Positions 8,090-16,652 of a stretch of 64,000 bases of DNA are shown here, piece after piece. Source of the DNA: Pseudomonas koreensis (GTDB lineage Bacteria > Pseudomonadota > Gammaproteobacteria > Pseudomonadales > Pseudomonadaceae); contig NZ_JAOEJU010000017.1 of NCBI RefSeq assembly GCF_025447595.1, positions 1 to 64,000 on the forward strand, read 5' to 3'. The position numbers were made by a program, and so were the translations under genes. Each line of letters opens with the position of its first letter. The first letter of the stretch is position 1. Below the pieces are notes generated by a model, which was not told where the DNA came from, ran no database searches, and was given only the letters and a program-made list of their open reading frames with translations.

Positions 8090-11000
8090 GTGGACACGAC
8101 ACGCGACATGGCACTGCCCAACAGCGCCGACAGAAACGCCCTCAAGGCACTGGTTCCCGCCCTGGTCGAGGCCTGCCCCGACATGTATGAAATGGCCTGC
8201 TCGATTGCCAGAGAGATTCTCGCCAGCCATGACCTCGCTCACCTGGAACCCGAACAGGTTTACTGGCATCGGTTCCACGCAGCCCAAAGCAGCCCGCGAA
8301 CCTTCACTGGCTGGGAGCACCTGTTTGAAACGCCACGCGAATCGATGACCCTGCCGCAACTGGTGATCCAGCGCTTCAGCGTTCACGACCAGGACAACGC
8401 CGACCTGCTCGATTCCGACGCGGGCTTCTATACCGCCGGCCCGGACGCCGGCACTTATAACGAAACCAACGAAGTGAAGCTGCACAGCAGCGACGTCCTC
8501 AAAGCGTTCTGGGCGATCAATTTCGCCGACCGTTACCGGAAAAAAGTCGACTCGTTCTGGAACAAGCACGGCAAGACCTTCAGAACCCTGGCCAAGTGCA
8601 CCTTTCTGGCCAAGGCCATGGAGGACCGAGAAGGCGGCCGGCTCTCGGACGACAATTTCCGCACGGCCGTCAAAGCCATCGCCGGAAATGTCAGTTGGCC
8701 CGTGACACGCAAAATGCTCGAAGACGAAACGCCGCCGGCCGATGGATTGCACGTCAGTTTGCTGAAAATCGGTGGTTTCGTCGCGACCGACATTCTGTGC
8801 ATCACCGATGGCAAGGGCGGTGTCATCCTCTACGTTCCGGGGGAGATCTGGGGTGTACATGCCTTGCAAAATGCTCGTGAGCTGCACTGGTGGGTGCTGT
8901 CGCAGATCAGAAAGCCCTCCGACCGAAAACGCTTCATGGCACATTTTCAGATTGCCGATCACGACATCATGGAGGATACGTCCTGGCGTGCGGTCGCGAA
9001 GCGGCGATGGCTCTGGGCTTTCGGGCCGCTGACCGGAATCGTCTCGGAACTCTGGCGCGAGCCGCATTACGAAAACGTCGGGCTCAGCGCTGTACTGGAC
9101 CTGCTGGTCAGCACCTGGGACAGCAACGATCACACCTTGGTCGATGGAACCGGCAATACGCTGGACAGCGATCTTTTCACCTTTCTGGGCACTGCCACCC
9201 ATGCCCGCATGATCAGCGATGCGGAGTTCATGATGCATTCCAATGGCGATCTGCGTAAAAAGCTGTGGGTTGGCTATCTCAATGCCTTCAATCGCGTATT
9301 CGGCCCGATGGCGGCCGTTGGCTGGCCAGTGGCCTTGGCCGTCGTCGGTGCGGGCATCGCCAATGTCGGCCTGCAGATCGATCAGATCGTCAACGGCAAG
9401 ACGCCCCTGGCGCGCAAGTCTGGCGTGACAGGGGCGGTTTTCACAGCCATCGACACGCTGTTCAATGCCATGTTCATCAAGGGCGGCAGCAGGTTGCCCG
9501 AAATTGCCGAGTCCGAGACATTCCTCGCACAGACAGAGGAATCAGCGATATCCGAACTGTCCATTACCGCGGAAGAAAAACTGGAGGCAGCGGCCCAGGC
9601 TCGAACACCGCTACCCTCTCTGGTGGAGGTCGCACCGAAACAGGTATTGCCTGAAGCACCCGAGGACTTTCTCGAATCGTTCAAGACCGAGATCGACGAA
9701 AGGACCCGCATCGAAACTGACGACCCGAAATTTGAACAGATCATTCAAACCACGTCGGGCAAACACTACATCTACATGCGCCGCTCTACCGGTCAGGGGT
9801 TTTATCAGGTTCGTCATGTAGGGCAGCTGGGTGGCTGGGTCATCATCGACCCGGTCAATCCGTATTCGTTTTACCGCAATGTGCCGGTTCGTCTGAATGA
9901 AGCACTGAAATGGGAACCTGCTGCACGTCCTGGCCTCAAGGGTGGGATGAAGATATTTGGCGACTGGCCTTGGGGGCACACCGCCGATCCGCTGCCCAGA
10001 GTGGGCAAGCAACTGATGCCGTATGACATTCCTGAATCCTTCAGAGACACGCTGCGTTCAGTGGCGCAAACCCGCGTGGACGATTTCCCGCTGGACAGCC
10101 TGCATGCCAGCGACAGTCTCTATCAGGACTTCAAGACGCTGCGCCGCAGCCTGTACGACGATGCCATCGATTTCTTCAGTGTCCCGGCTACGCCTGCGCG
10201 GCCGACGTTACCCGCCTTCAAACCCGCGACTTCGTTCGCTGACATGAGCAAGCGCCTGTTCAAGGAAACCTCCGGGCTGGTGATCGGTCAGGACACATCC
10301 GCCACGGGCGCGCGTGGCGTACTGATCGACAATTTCAAGGTGCTGAACAAACAGAAGGTCAGAACCCTGTATCTGGATCATCTTCTGACCGATTTTCACC
10401 AGGCGGATCTCGACCTTTTCCACAAGACAGGCCAGTTGCCGCGCGAGCTGGAAGATTATCTCAAGGCCCTCGATACCCGGTTCGGTGCCGACCCTGCCGG
10501 TCCTCACTCGTACACGGAGCTGGTGAAAAGCGCACAGAAAAACCATATCCGGGTCCAGGCCATAGACTGCATGGCCAGTCGCCGTTTCCCCCACATGGAG
10601 CAAACGTCAGAAACCAGCAGCCGGAAAATGATGAACTATTTTTCCGACACCGCGATCCGGACCGATCAGGCAGCAAGGGGGGACCATCGCTGGGTAGCAC
10701 TGGTGGACGAAGGACGTGCCAGCACCTTCGACAAAGTCGTGGGCCTGGGCGAACTGCAGGGTGGCGCCTCTTTGCGCATAGAAGAAGTGACGGTGGGCAA
10801 GGTCGGCGGCCTGTCGCCTGACCCGGGTAAAAAGATAAAAGATCTGCTGGGCAACCCCATCGATGTGCTCAAAAGCGACTTACGTCTGCAATTGAGTGCG
10901 CCACCACCGGTTGTCACAGCCCGAACGATCGAAGACGCGTTGCCGGGAAGAGGCATGTTCATGCTTCAGGAACCTTCCACACTTTTCCACCGCAGTGGTG

Positions 11001-12424
11001 ACGGTACGCTGGTGAGTACCCCCATCGTGCGGGACGCCGCTGGATTTTCCATAGTTCGCCCACGATGGAGCTCGGTCAGTGGGCGCCACTTCGACAGTGT
11101 TCATGAATTGACACAAGCGCTGGAGAACGAGGGCCTGACGCAAAGGCGCGTGCGCATCGATCCATCGGCAACACCCGGAAAATTACCGTTGCCCGTGACC
11201 GCTACAGGCTCGACGCCGCTTTCTGAAGTCCTGCTACCTGACACACCGTCAATCGATTCGCCTTATGAAATTCCCAAACCGCTGCGCAGTCGTTTAAATA
11301 CCGCCGCCAGAAGCGGTAACGAACGAACCCTGGGCGATGCGTTCGCAAGCCTTGATGGCCACTCGCCTCTCGACACTTTCAGGACTTTGCGCAAGCAACT
11401 GCGTGAAGCTGCCACGCATTACTACGCCAGACTCTACATCGGTCCACGCCCGACGCTTGCGCCCATCGATCCCGGAGCGACCGCCGAATCGTTCATTGAC
11501 CGGTCTCTGGAGGAGTTCAATGGACTGGTCATCGGTGAAAGCCATGCCGATACGGGCAGTAAACAATGGCTCATGGAGCAAATGCCGGTACTCGCCCGCA
11601 AAGGCGTGAAGACCCTGTACATGGAGCATCTACTTACAGACTTCCATCAGGCAGCACTGGACAACTTTGCCAGGACCTCGGTCATGCCGCGGGACCTCGA
11701 GTTGTACCTGGACACTCTCGACCGTGGACACATGACCGATCCGCTGCGGCGCTACACGTTCCTCAATCTGGTAAAGGAAGCCAACCGCCATGGCGTGCGC
11801 ATCCAGGCCATCGATTGCATGGCCAGTTACCGACTGGAGGGGATGAGCGGCCTCGAACCGACAACCCGGCAGAAAATGATGAATTTCTACGCCCACACGA
11901 TCATCGAGGCCGATCAGGCTGCACAGGGGCCACACAAATGGGTAGCGCTCATGGGCAATTCCCACTCGAACACCTTCGAAGGCGTCGCCGGTGTCAGTGA
12001 GCTGGAAAATGCCCTCGGCCTGCGCATCGAAGATGTCGGTTATGGCGAGTCTCGCGGGTTCGAACCGGATCCCGGCAAGACCTTCCTCGACGAGAGGGGC
12101 AAGACTGTCGGTCAAGTCAAAGGTGATATGCGCCTGCAAGTGCAGACACCGTGGAAAGCCAAGACCAAACTGGAAATCGAGCAGTTGCTGAGTCGTCCGG
12201 GAATGTACACCTTGAAGGATGAACCCGGCGCAACCCTGTTGATTCACCGCGGCCGCGACAACCTGATAGCACGTACGTCGATCCGCTTCGAATCAGGACG
12301 CTGCTTCATCGAGCGGCCCGGCTGGCCCACCGTCCATGAGAAACGCTTTGACAGCGTCGAAGCCTTGTTCAAGGCCCTGGACGACCGGGGCATGACACTG
12401 GCCGGATGGTCCGGACCTTTGTAA
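8090..12424 (+). CDS. Large toxin with DUF6543-like N-terminus and duplicated TIKI/EreA/PMT-C2-like domains
   Basis: This 1444-residue protein has no signal peptide. Residues 1 to about 400 resemble the N-terminal region of Pseudomonas 'dermonecrotic toxin/membrane-targeted effector' proteins (DUF6543 type, from memory). A hydrophobic Ala/Gly/Val stretch at about 405-430 may enter membranes, followed by a charged linker and a small beta-rich domain (about 500-590). Residues 645-1030 and 1059-1444 are a tandem duplication (YDIPESF/YEIPKPL ... FDSV-L-AL-G). Copy 2 has the motifs of the TIKI/erythromycin-esterase/ChaN/PMT-C2 superfamily: GESH (1149-1152), MEH (Glu1179) and GNSH (1289-1292). Copy 1 has GQDT, LDH and DEGR instead. 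GTG at 8090 is preceded by AAGGAAAG. No secretion or immunity genes adjoin it. Toxin role is inferred from architecture. Confidence 0.75.
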   Translation: MDTTRDMALPNSADRNALKALVPALVEACPDMYEMACSIAREILASHDLAHLEPEQVYWHRFHAAQSSPRTFTGWEHLFETPRESMTLPQLVIQRFSVHDQDNADLLDSDAGFYTAGPDAGTYNETNEVKLHSSDVLKAFWAINFADRYRKKVDSFWNKHGKTFRTLAKCTFLAKAMEDREGGRLSDDNFRTAVKAIAGNVSWPVTRKMLEDETPPADGLHVSLLKIGGFVATDILCITDGKGGVILYVPGEIWGVHALQNARELHWWVLSQIRKPSDRKRFMAHFQIADHDIMEDTSWRAVAKRRWLWAFGPLTGIVSELWREPHYENVGLSAVLDLLVSTWDSNDHTLVDGTGNTLDSDLFTFLGTATHARMISDAEFMMHSNGDLRKKLWVGYLNAFNRVFGPMAAVGWPVALAVVGAGIANVGLQIDQIVNGKTPLARKSGVTGAVFTAIDTLFNAMFIKGGSRLPEIAESETFLAQTEESAISELSITAEEKLEAAAQARTPLPSLVEVAPKQVLPEAPEDFLESFKTEIDERTRIETDDPKFEQIIQTTSGKHYIYMRRSTGQGFYQVRHVGQLGGWVIIDPVNPYSFYRNVPVRLNEALKWEPAARPGLKGGMKIFGDWPWGHTADPLPRVGKQLMPYDIPESFRDTLRSVAQTRVDDFPLDSLHASDSLYQDFKTLRRSLYDDAIDFFSVPATPARPTLPAFKPATSFADMSKRLFKETSGLVIGQDTSATGARGVLIDNFKVLNKQKVRTLYLDHLLTDFHQADLDLFHKTGQLPRELEDYLKALDTRFGADPAGPHSYTELVKSAQKNHIRVQAIDCMASRRFPHMEQTSETSSRKMMNYFSDTAIRTDQAARGDHRWVALVDEGRASTFDKVVGLGELQGGASLRIEEVTVGKVGGLSPDPGKKIKDLLGNPIDVLKSDLRLQLSAPPPVVTARTIEDALPGRGMFMLQEPSTLFHRSGDGTLVSTPIVRDAAGFSIVRPRWSSVSGRHFDSVHELTQALENEGLTQRRVRIDPSATPGKLPLPVTATGSTPLSEVLLPDTPSIDSPYEIPKPLRSRLNTAARSGNERTLGDAFASLDGHSPLDTFRTLRKQLREAATHYYARLYIGPRPTLAPIDPGATAESFIDRSLEEFNGLVIGESHADTGSKQWLMEQMPVLARKGVKTLYMEHLLTDFHQAALDNFARTSVMPRDLELYLDTLDRGHMTDPLRRYTFLNLVKEANRHGVRIQAIDCMASYRLEGMSGLEPTTRQKMMNFYAHTIIEADQAAQGPHKWVALMGNSHSNTFEGVAGVSELENALGLRIEDVGYGESRGFEPDPGKTFLDERGKTVGQVKGDMRLQVQTPWKAKTKLEIEQLLSRPGMYTLKDEPGATLLIHRGRDNLIARTSIRFESGRCFIERPGWPTVHEKRFDSVEALFKALDDRGMTLAGWSGPL

Positions 12425-12437
12425 GCGACAACAAAAA

Positions 12438-12466
12438 AAGCCGCGTGAACACTGTTCACGCGGCTT
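12438..12466. terminator. Intrinsic terminator, possibly bidirectional
   Basis: A perfect 13-base-pair stem AAGCCGCGTGAAC/GTTCACGCGGCTT with a 3-base loop follows the toxin gene by 14 bases. The stronger U-tract is on the minus strand (seven A's precede the stem), while the plus-strand tail is a weak TCGGGTTT. Confidence 0.75.
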
Positions 12467-12559
12467 CGGGTTTGCTTGCACTCACGCCTTCAGGGCGTGT
12501 GCGGGATCATTGCCACTCCTCATGTGAAGTGGCTTGTTACTGTTGAAGTACACAGCAAC

Positions 12560-12589
12560 CTGACAAAAACCGAAAACCTTACGTAGAAT
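12560..12589 (+). promoter_or_regulatory. Putative sigma70 promoter of a candidate small RNA
   Basis: CTGACA (12560-12565), 18-base spacer and TAGAAT (12584-12589). Transcription would begin at about 12596 and could run only some 85 bases to the hairpin at 12656. Prediction only. Confidence 0.45.
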
Positions 12590-12595
12590 GCCAGC

Positions 12596-12680
12596 GTGGC
12601 TATGGAACACCTTCCTTCTAAACCCTATGAACTAGGGGTTCCGCTCTCCACACCGCGCCTGCTCTTAAGCAGGCGTTTTC
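12596..12680 (+). ncRNA. Candidate small RNA
   Basis: Between a sigma70-like promoter and a strong rho-independent terminator lies an approximately 85-base stretch with no reading frame. It folds locally as AACCCTA-TGAAC-TAGGGGTT (12621-12640), an alternative GGAAC/GTTCC pairing (12604-12608 with 12638-12642), and the terminator hairpin. It could be a free small RNA, or an attenuated leader of the TerD-like gene that starts 64 bases later. I do not recognise the family. Confidence 0.4.
12656..12680 (+). terminator. Rho-independent terminator upstream of the TerD-like gene
   Basis: An 8-base-pair perfect stem CGCCTGCT-CTTA-AGCAGGCG is followed by TTTTC. It ends the candidate small RNA and would attenuate anything read through toward 12744. 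Confidence 0.7.
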
Positions 12681-12743
12681 ATATCCACTGTAAACACGAT
12701 GCTGCAGCTCGCTCACGACGGCGACCAAAGGAGAAAATCAAGC

Positions 12744-14816
12744 ATGAATCAGGAGCTGTTCCTGCGTCGCCGTAGCAAAGTTTACGTCCCGACGGGCACT
12801 GGCGGTGCCACGCGCGCTCAGGTCGCGTCGGCTGTCCGGGAAATCGCAGCGTTCCGGTGCGTACTGTCAGAGCCTCTGATTGAACAAATCGGCCTGTTGT
12901 CGGCGACCGAACTCAAGTACTGGTTGCGTGACATTGTCGGAATTCTTCGGCGCAGGAGTGGCGCTCACGTGCACCACCGGCCGTTTTATCCTGACTTTCC
13001 AGAGCAGGTTCTGACGGCCTCAGAGGCCGAGTTGTACCTTAACGCCGTCGTGCATTACCTCACGCTTCGACGTTTACCAGCGACTGAAGAATCACGACCA
13101 CCACTGCTTGAGGGCAACTTCATACCCTGGGTTATCGAACCGGGAAGCATCCCTGAGTTCGAGTCACTGCTCGAGCCACTGGTTTCATCACGCACCTCGC
13201 TTTCCGAAGAAGAAGCTGCCGATGCCATCTGGTTTATCCGCCAGTACAAAAGTGATGTGTTCCGTCTGCTGCCTGAGGTCGTCCCGTTCCGGGAGATTCG
13301 GGCACAGGTTGGCGGGGCACTGATCCGGCATGTACCCGGTGATGCACGGGTGGACACATTCCTGGAGCAAAACGTCGAAACGGCGACTGACGTGCTACGA
13401 CTTGCGATCGAGCTGAATGGAGGAGACGTGTCACTGGCGACTGCTACGACACGTTTCAAAGCGATGAGGCGCTCGATGCGCCGTCGGCTGTTGAGTCTGC
13501 TCGATCGAATACCCAACGCTACAGAAGACGTGATGCGGCAAGCCGAGCGGTGGAAACGCCTGGCTGAAGTACTACATCCGGGCGACTACGCCTACAAGTA
13601 CCCAAGAGCGCTGGCCGCCATCACGGCGGCGCGTCGCAACGAAGCGCCTGACTCATTTGGTTCACGTGTCGAAACATTGTTCGCCCAGCGCGATATTGCC
13701 GAGCTTGCGCCCGTGCTACAGAGCCGTCCCGGTGAGTTCGCACGACGGCTGGACGCGACCCTGCGGCGCGCGACGGAACCAGATCCGGTTCTCGATGCGT
13801 TCAAGGCTATTGCGGCACAAGTGTCCTCACCTGTCCTGCTGCAGTTGCTGGCCCAGTCACGTGCACCGCGCCCCCTGCCTCTTCGAGCGTTCACACCGAA
13901 AGGTTCATTCGCCAAAGTCTATGGCATCAAGGATGACCGAGAGCCACTCGCACCCGAGGTGCTGGCTCGTGCAGCCCGAATCTGCGAGGACGCTCTGTTA
14001 ACGCGGTTTGCGACACTACCGCCATTGGGTCGCTGTTACATCGATCCAGAATTGCGCGAATACAGGGTACCGCTGGCACAACGCGCTTCTGCGAAATCGC
14101 TACGGACACTGGTGCGGGGCAGTCGATTGCCGATGCCTGACACGCGTTTCATTCGTCTGTTCCTGTGGTGGAAAAACGGTCGTTCACGCACGGACATCGA
14201 TTTGTCCGCCGCATTTTTCGATGCCAACTTCGTGTTCAGAGAAACGGTTGCGTACTACAACCTGAGAGATTACGGCGGCTGCCACAGCGGCGACATCGTC
14301 GACGCACCCGAAGGGGCTTCGGAGTTCATCGACCTCGACCTTGACGTCCTGGTCGAGAAGGGAGTCCGTTATGTTGTCACGTCCATCAACTCGTACACCC
14401 AGCAACCGTACTGTGATCTTCCAGAATGCTTCGCTGGCTGGATGGCCCGCGCTGATACGGCATCGGGCGAAGTATTCGAACCGCGAACCGTGTTCGATCG
14501 TATCGATATCGCATCCGATACACAGATCTGCCTGCCATTCGTGATGGACTTGCAGGAGCGTCGCGTAATCTGGGCCGACCTGGGACTGACCTCAGCCCCC
14601 CGGTGGAACAACGTCGGGAACAACCTCAGCGGAATATCCTTGATGCTGCGGGCTTTGGTATATACACCACGGCCTGACCTGGAGACATTGTTCGATCTGC
14701 ATGTACGAGCACGAGGCGAACGAGTGGCTTCGCCGCAGCAGGCACTAGCGGTATTTGCACCTGATCAAGGGATAACGCCGTTCGATACGGATTTGATTCG
14801 GTCACAGTTCCTTTAA
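12744..14816 (+). CDS. TerD-like stress protein (MXAN_6230/SCO0854-like)
   Basis: This is a 690-residue cytosolic protein. Residues 1 to about 470 are mainly helical and rich in Arg/Leu without a motif I can name. From about 480 a TerD-like beta-sandwich is visible: TDIDLSAAFFD, then YYNLR, HSGDI near 515, GASEFIDLDLDVL, GVRYVV-SINSYT, FAGWMAR and a terminal VIWADL. This pattern matches what I recall of the TerD-containing MXAN_6230/SCO0854 family linked to Ter-type chemical stress responses; calcium is bound by such Asp clusters in TerD. An AAGGAG lies 10 bases before the ATG at 12744, preferred over an upstream ATG at 12699. No other ter genes are adjacent. Confidence 0.6.
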   Translation: MNQELFLRRRSKVYVPTGTGGATRAQVASAVREIAAFRCVLSEPLIEQIGLLSATELKYWLRDIVGILRRRSGAHVHHRPFYPDFPEQVLTASEAELYLNAVVHYLTLRRLPATEESRPPLLEGNFIPWVIEPGSIPEFESLLEPLVSSRTSLSEEEAADAIWFIRQYKSDVFRLLPEVVPFREIRAQVGGALIRHVPGDARVDTFLEQNVETATDVLRLAIELNGGDVSLATATTRFKAMRRSMRRRLLSLLDRIPNATEDVMRQAERWKRLAEVLHPGDYAYKYPRALAAITAARRNEAPDSFGSRVETLFAQRDIAELAPVLQSRPGEFARRLDATLRRATEPDPVLDAFKAIAAQVSSPVLLQLLAQSRAPRPLPLRAFTPKGSFAKVYGIKDDREPLAPEVLARAARICEDALLTRFATLPPLGRCYIDPELREYRVPLAQRASAKSLRTLVRGSRLPMPDTRFIRLFLWWKNGRSRTDIDLSAAFFDANFVFRETVAYYNLRDYGGCHSGDIVDAPEGASEFIDLDLDVLVEKGVRYVVTSINSYTQQPYCDLPECFAGWMARADTASGEVFEPRTVFDRIDIASDTQICLPFVMDLQERRVIWADLGLTSAPRWNNVGNNLSGISLMLRALVYTPRPDLETLFDLHVRARGERVASPQQALAVFAPDQGITPFDTDLIRSQFL

Positions 14817-14880
14817 ATACCTGCGCCTGCCTTATCCGCTCATTGAGAAATGACTCCTGCCTAGGCAATCTCCCAAAAAC

Positions 14881-14915
14881 AAAAATGCCAGTCAGCTTAA
14901 CTGACTGGCATTTTT
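14881..14915. terminator. Bidirectional terminator between convergent TerD-like gene and guaA
   Basis: AAAAATGCCAGTCAG / CTGACTGGCATTTTTT forms a long stem with A-tract and T-tract on opposite sides, so it can terminate both converging transcripts. Confidence 0.85.
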
Positions 14916-14975
14916 TATAACCCCTCTTGCACCTCTGCGAATCCAACCTTGAACTCTAGAGGGTGCAGTGCAGGA

Positions 14976-16553
14976 TCACTCCCACTCAATCGTCGCCGGC
15001 GGCTTGCTCGACACGTCGTAGGTGACGCGGGAGATGCCTTCGATTTCATTGATGATGCGGCCGGAAACGGTTTCCAGCAGTTCGTAAGGCAGGTGTGCCC
15101 AACGTGCGGTCATGAAGTCGATGGTTTCCACGGCACGCAGGGCCACGACCCAGGCGTAACGACGGCCGTCGCCGACCACGCCAACCGATTTCACTGGCTG
15201 GAACACGACGAAGGCCTGGCTGACCTTGTGGTACCAGTCGGCCTTGCGCAGTTCTTCGATGAAGATGTGGTCGGCGCGACGCAGCAGGTCGGCGTATTCC
15301 TTCTTCACTTCGCCAAGGATGCGCACGCCCAGGCCCGGGCCCGGGAACGGGTGACGGTAGACCATGTCGTACGGCAGGCCCAGTTCCAGGCCCAGACGAC
15401 GGACTTCGTCCTTGAACAGTTCGCGCAGTGGCTCGACCAGTTTCAGGTTCATCTCTTCCGGCAGGCCGCCCACGTTGTGGTGCGACTTGATCACGTGGGC
15501 CTTGCCGCTTTTCGCGCCAGCCGACTCGATCACGTCCGGGTAGATGGTGCCCTGGGCCAGGTACTTGATGTTGTCCAGCTTGCAGGATTCGGCATCGAAC
15601 ACGTCGATGAAGGTACGACCGATGATCTTGCGCTTCTTCTCTGGATCGGCTTCGCCGGCCAGGTTGTTCAGGAACTGGTCTTCAGCGTTGGCGCGGATCA
15701 CCTTGACGCCCATGTTCTCGGCGAACATGGCCATAACCTGCTCGCCTTCGTGCAGACGCAGCAGGCCGTTGTCGACGAAGACGCAGGTCAGCTGGTCACC
15801 GATGGCCTTGTGCAGCAGCGCCGCGACCACCGAGGAGTCCACACCGCCGGACAGACCCAGCAGCACGTTGTCGGTACCGACCTGTGCGCGGATGTTGGCG
15901 ATGGCGTCTTCGGCGATCTTCGACGGAGTCCACAGGGCTTCACAGCCGCAGATGTCGAGAACGAAACGCGACAGGATGCGACCGCCCTGCTTGGTGTGGG
16001 TCACTTCCGGGTGGAACTGCACGCCGTAGTAAGCGCGCTCGTCGTTGAACATGCCGGCGATCGGGCAGCTCGGGGTGCTGGCCAAGATGTGGAAGTCTTC
16101 CGGCATTTTGGTGACCTTGTCACCGTGGCTCATCCATACGTCGAGGCCGAACAGGCCGTCGGCGTCGATGTGGTCTTCGATGCCGTCGAGCAGACGGCTC
16201 TTGCCGACCACGTCAACGCGGGCATAACCGAACTCACGCAGTTCGGAGCCTTCAACCTTGCCGCCCAGTTGCTCGGCCATGGTCTGCATGCCGTAGCAGA
16301 TACCGAAGACCGGTACGCCCAGGTCGAACACCGCTTGCGGGCAGCGCGGGCTGTTGGCTTCGTGCACGGACTCGGGACCGCCGGCGAGGATCACGCCTTT
16401 TGGCGCAAATTCGCGGATCGCATCTTCGTCCATGTCGAACGGGTGCAGTTCGCAGTACACACCGATCTCGCGCACGCGGCGGGCGATCAGTTGGGTGTAT
16501 TGCGAGCCGAAGTCGAGGATCAGGATGCGGTGAGCGTGAATGTCGAGGGCCAT
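14976..16553 (-). CDS. guaA: GMP synthase (glutamine-hydrolysing)
   Basis: This 525-residue enzyme makes GMP from XMP, ATP and glutamine in the cytosol. The class I glutamine amidotransferase domain (about 1-200) has the nucleophile Cys86 in GICYGMQ and the His/Glu pair in FHPEVTHT. The ATP pyrophosphatase domain begins with LGLSGGVDSS near residue 230, followed by the C-terminal dimerisation domain ending KPPATIEWE. It lies 99 bases downstream of guaB; the two enzymes act in sequence (IMP to XMP to GMP). Confidence 0.97.
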   Translation of the reverse strand: MALDIHAHRILILDFGSQYTQLIARRVREIGVYCELHPFDMDEDAIREFAPKGVILAGGPESVHEANSPRCPQAVFDLGVPVFGICYGMQTMAEQLGGKVEGSELREFGYARVDVVGKSRLLDGIEDHIDADGLFGLDVWMSHGDKVTKMPEDFHILASTPSCPIAGMFNDERAYYGVQFHPEVTHTKQGGRILSRFVLDICGCEALWTPSKIAEDAIANIRAQVGTDNVLLGLSGGVDSSVVAALLHKAIGDQLTCVFVDNGLLRLHEGEQVMAMFAENMGVKVIRANAEDQFLNNLAGEADPEKKRKIIGRTFIDVFDAESCKLDNIKYLAQGTIYPDVIESAGAKSGKAHVIKSHHNVGGLPEEMNLKLVEPLRELFKDEVRRLGLELGLPYDMVYRHPFPGPGLGVRILGEVKKEYADLLRRADHIFIEELRKADWYHKVSQAFVVFQPVKSVGVVGDGRRYAWVVALRAVETIDFMTARWAHLPYELLETVSGRIINEIEGISRVTYDVSSKPPATIEWE

Positions 16554-16605
16554 GATTCAGTCTCGTCTAAGTAATTCAGAAACAGTCTTGATTCAGAAAC
16601 GACTC

Positions 16606-16626
16606 GGGGCTGAATAAAACAGCCCC
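16606..16626 (-). promoter_or_regulatory. Hairpin in the guaB-guaA spacer
   Basis: GGGGCTG-AATAAAA-CAGCCCC forms a 7-base-pair stem between the two genes. There is no U-tract directly after it on the minus strand, so it looks more like an mRNA processing or stability element than a terminator. Confidence 0.4.
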
Positions 16627-16652
16627 GGTCATTTAACGTTTTGCTTGAAGCC

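Noticed and set aside
7844..9238. N-terminal extension of the multicopper oxidase frame up to 9238
   Set aside because: The extension is antisense to the toxin gene; the Tat signal begins at 7843.
14949..16574. 541-codon plus-strand frame opposite guaA (and similar ones opposite guaB, der, hscA, iscS)
   Set aside because: High-G+C shadows of well-conserved minus-strand genes.
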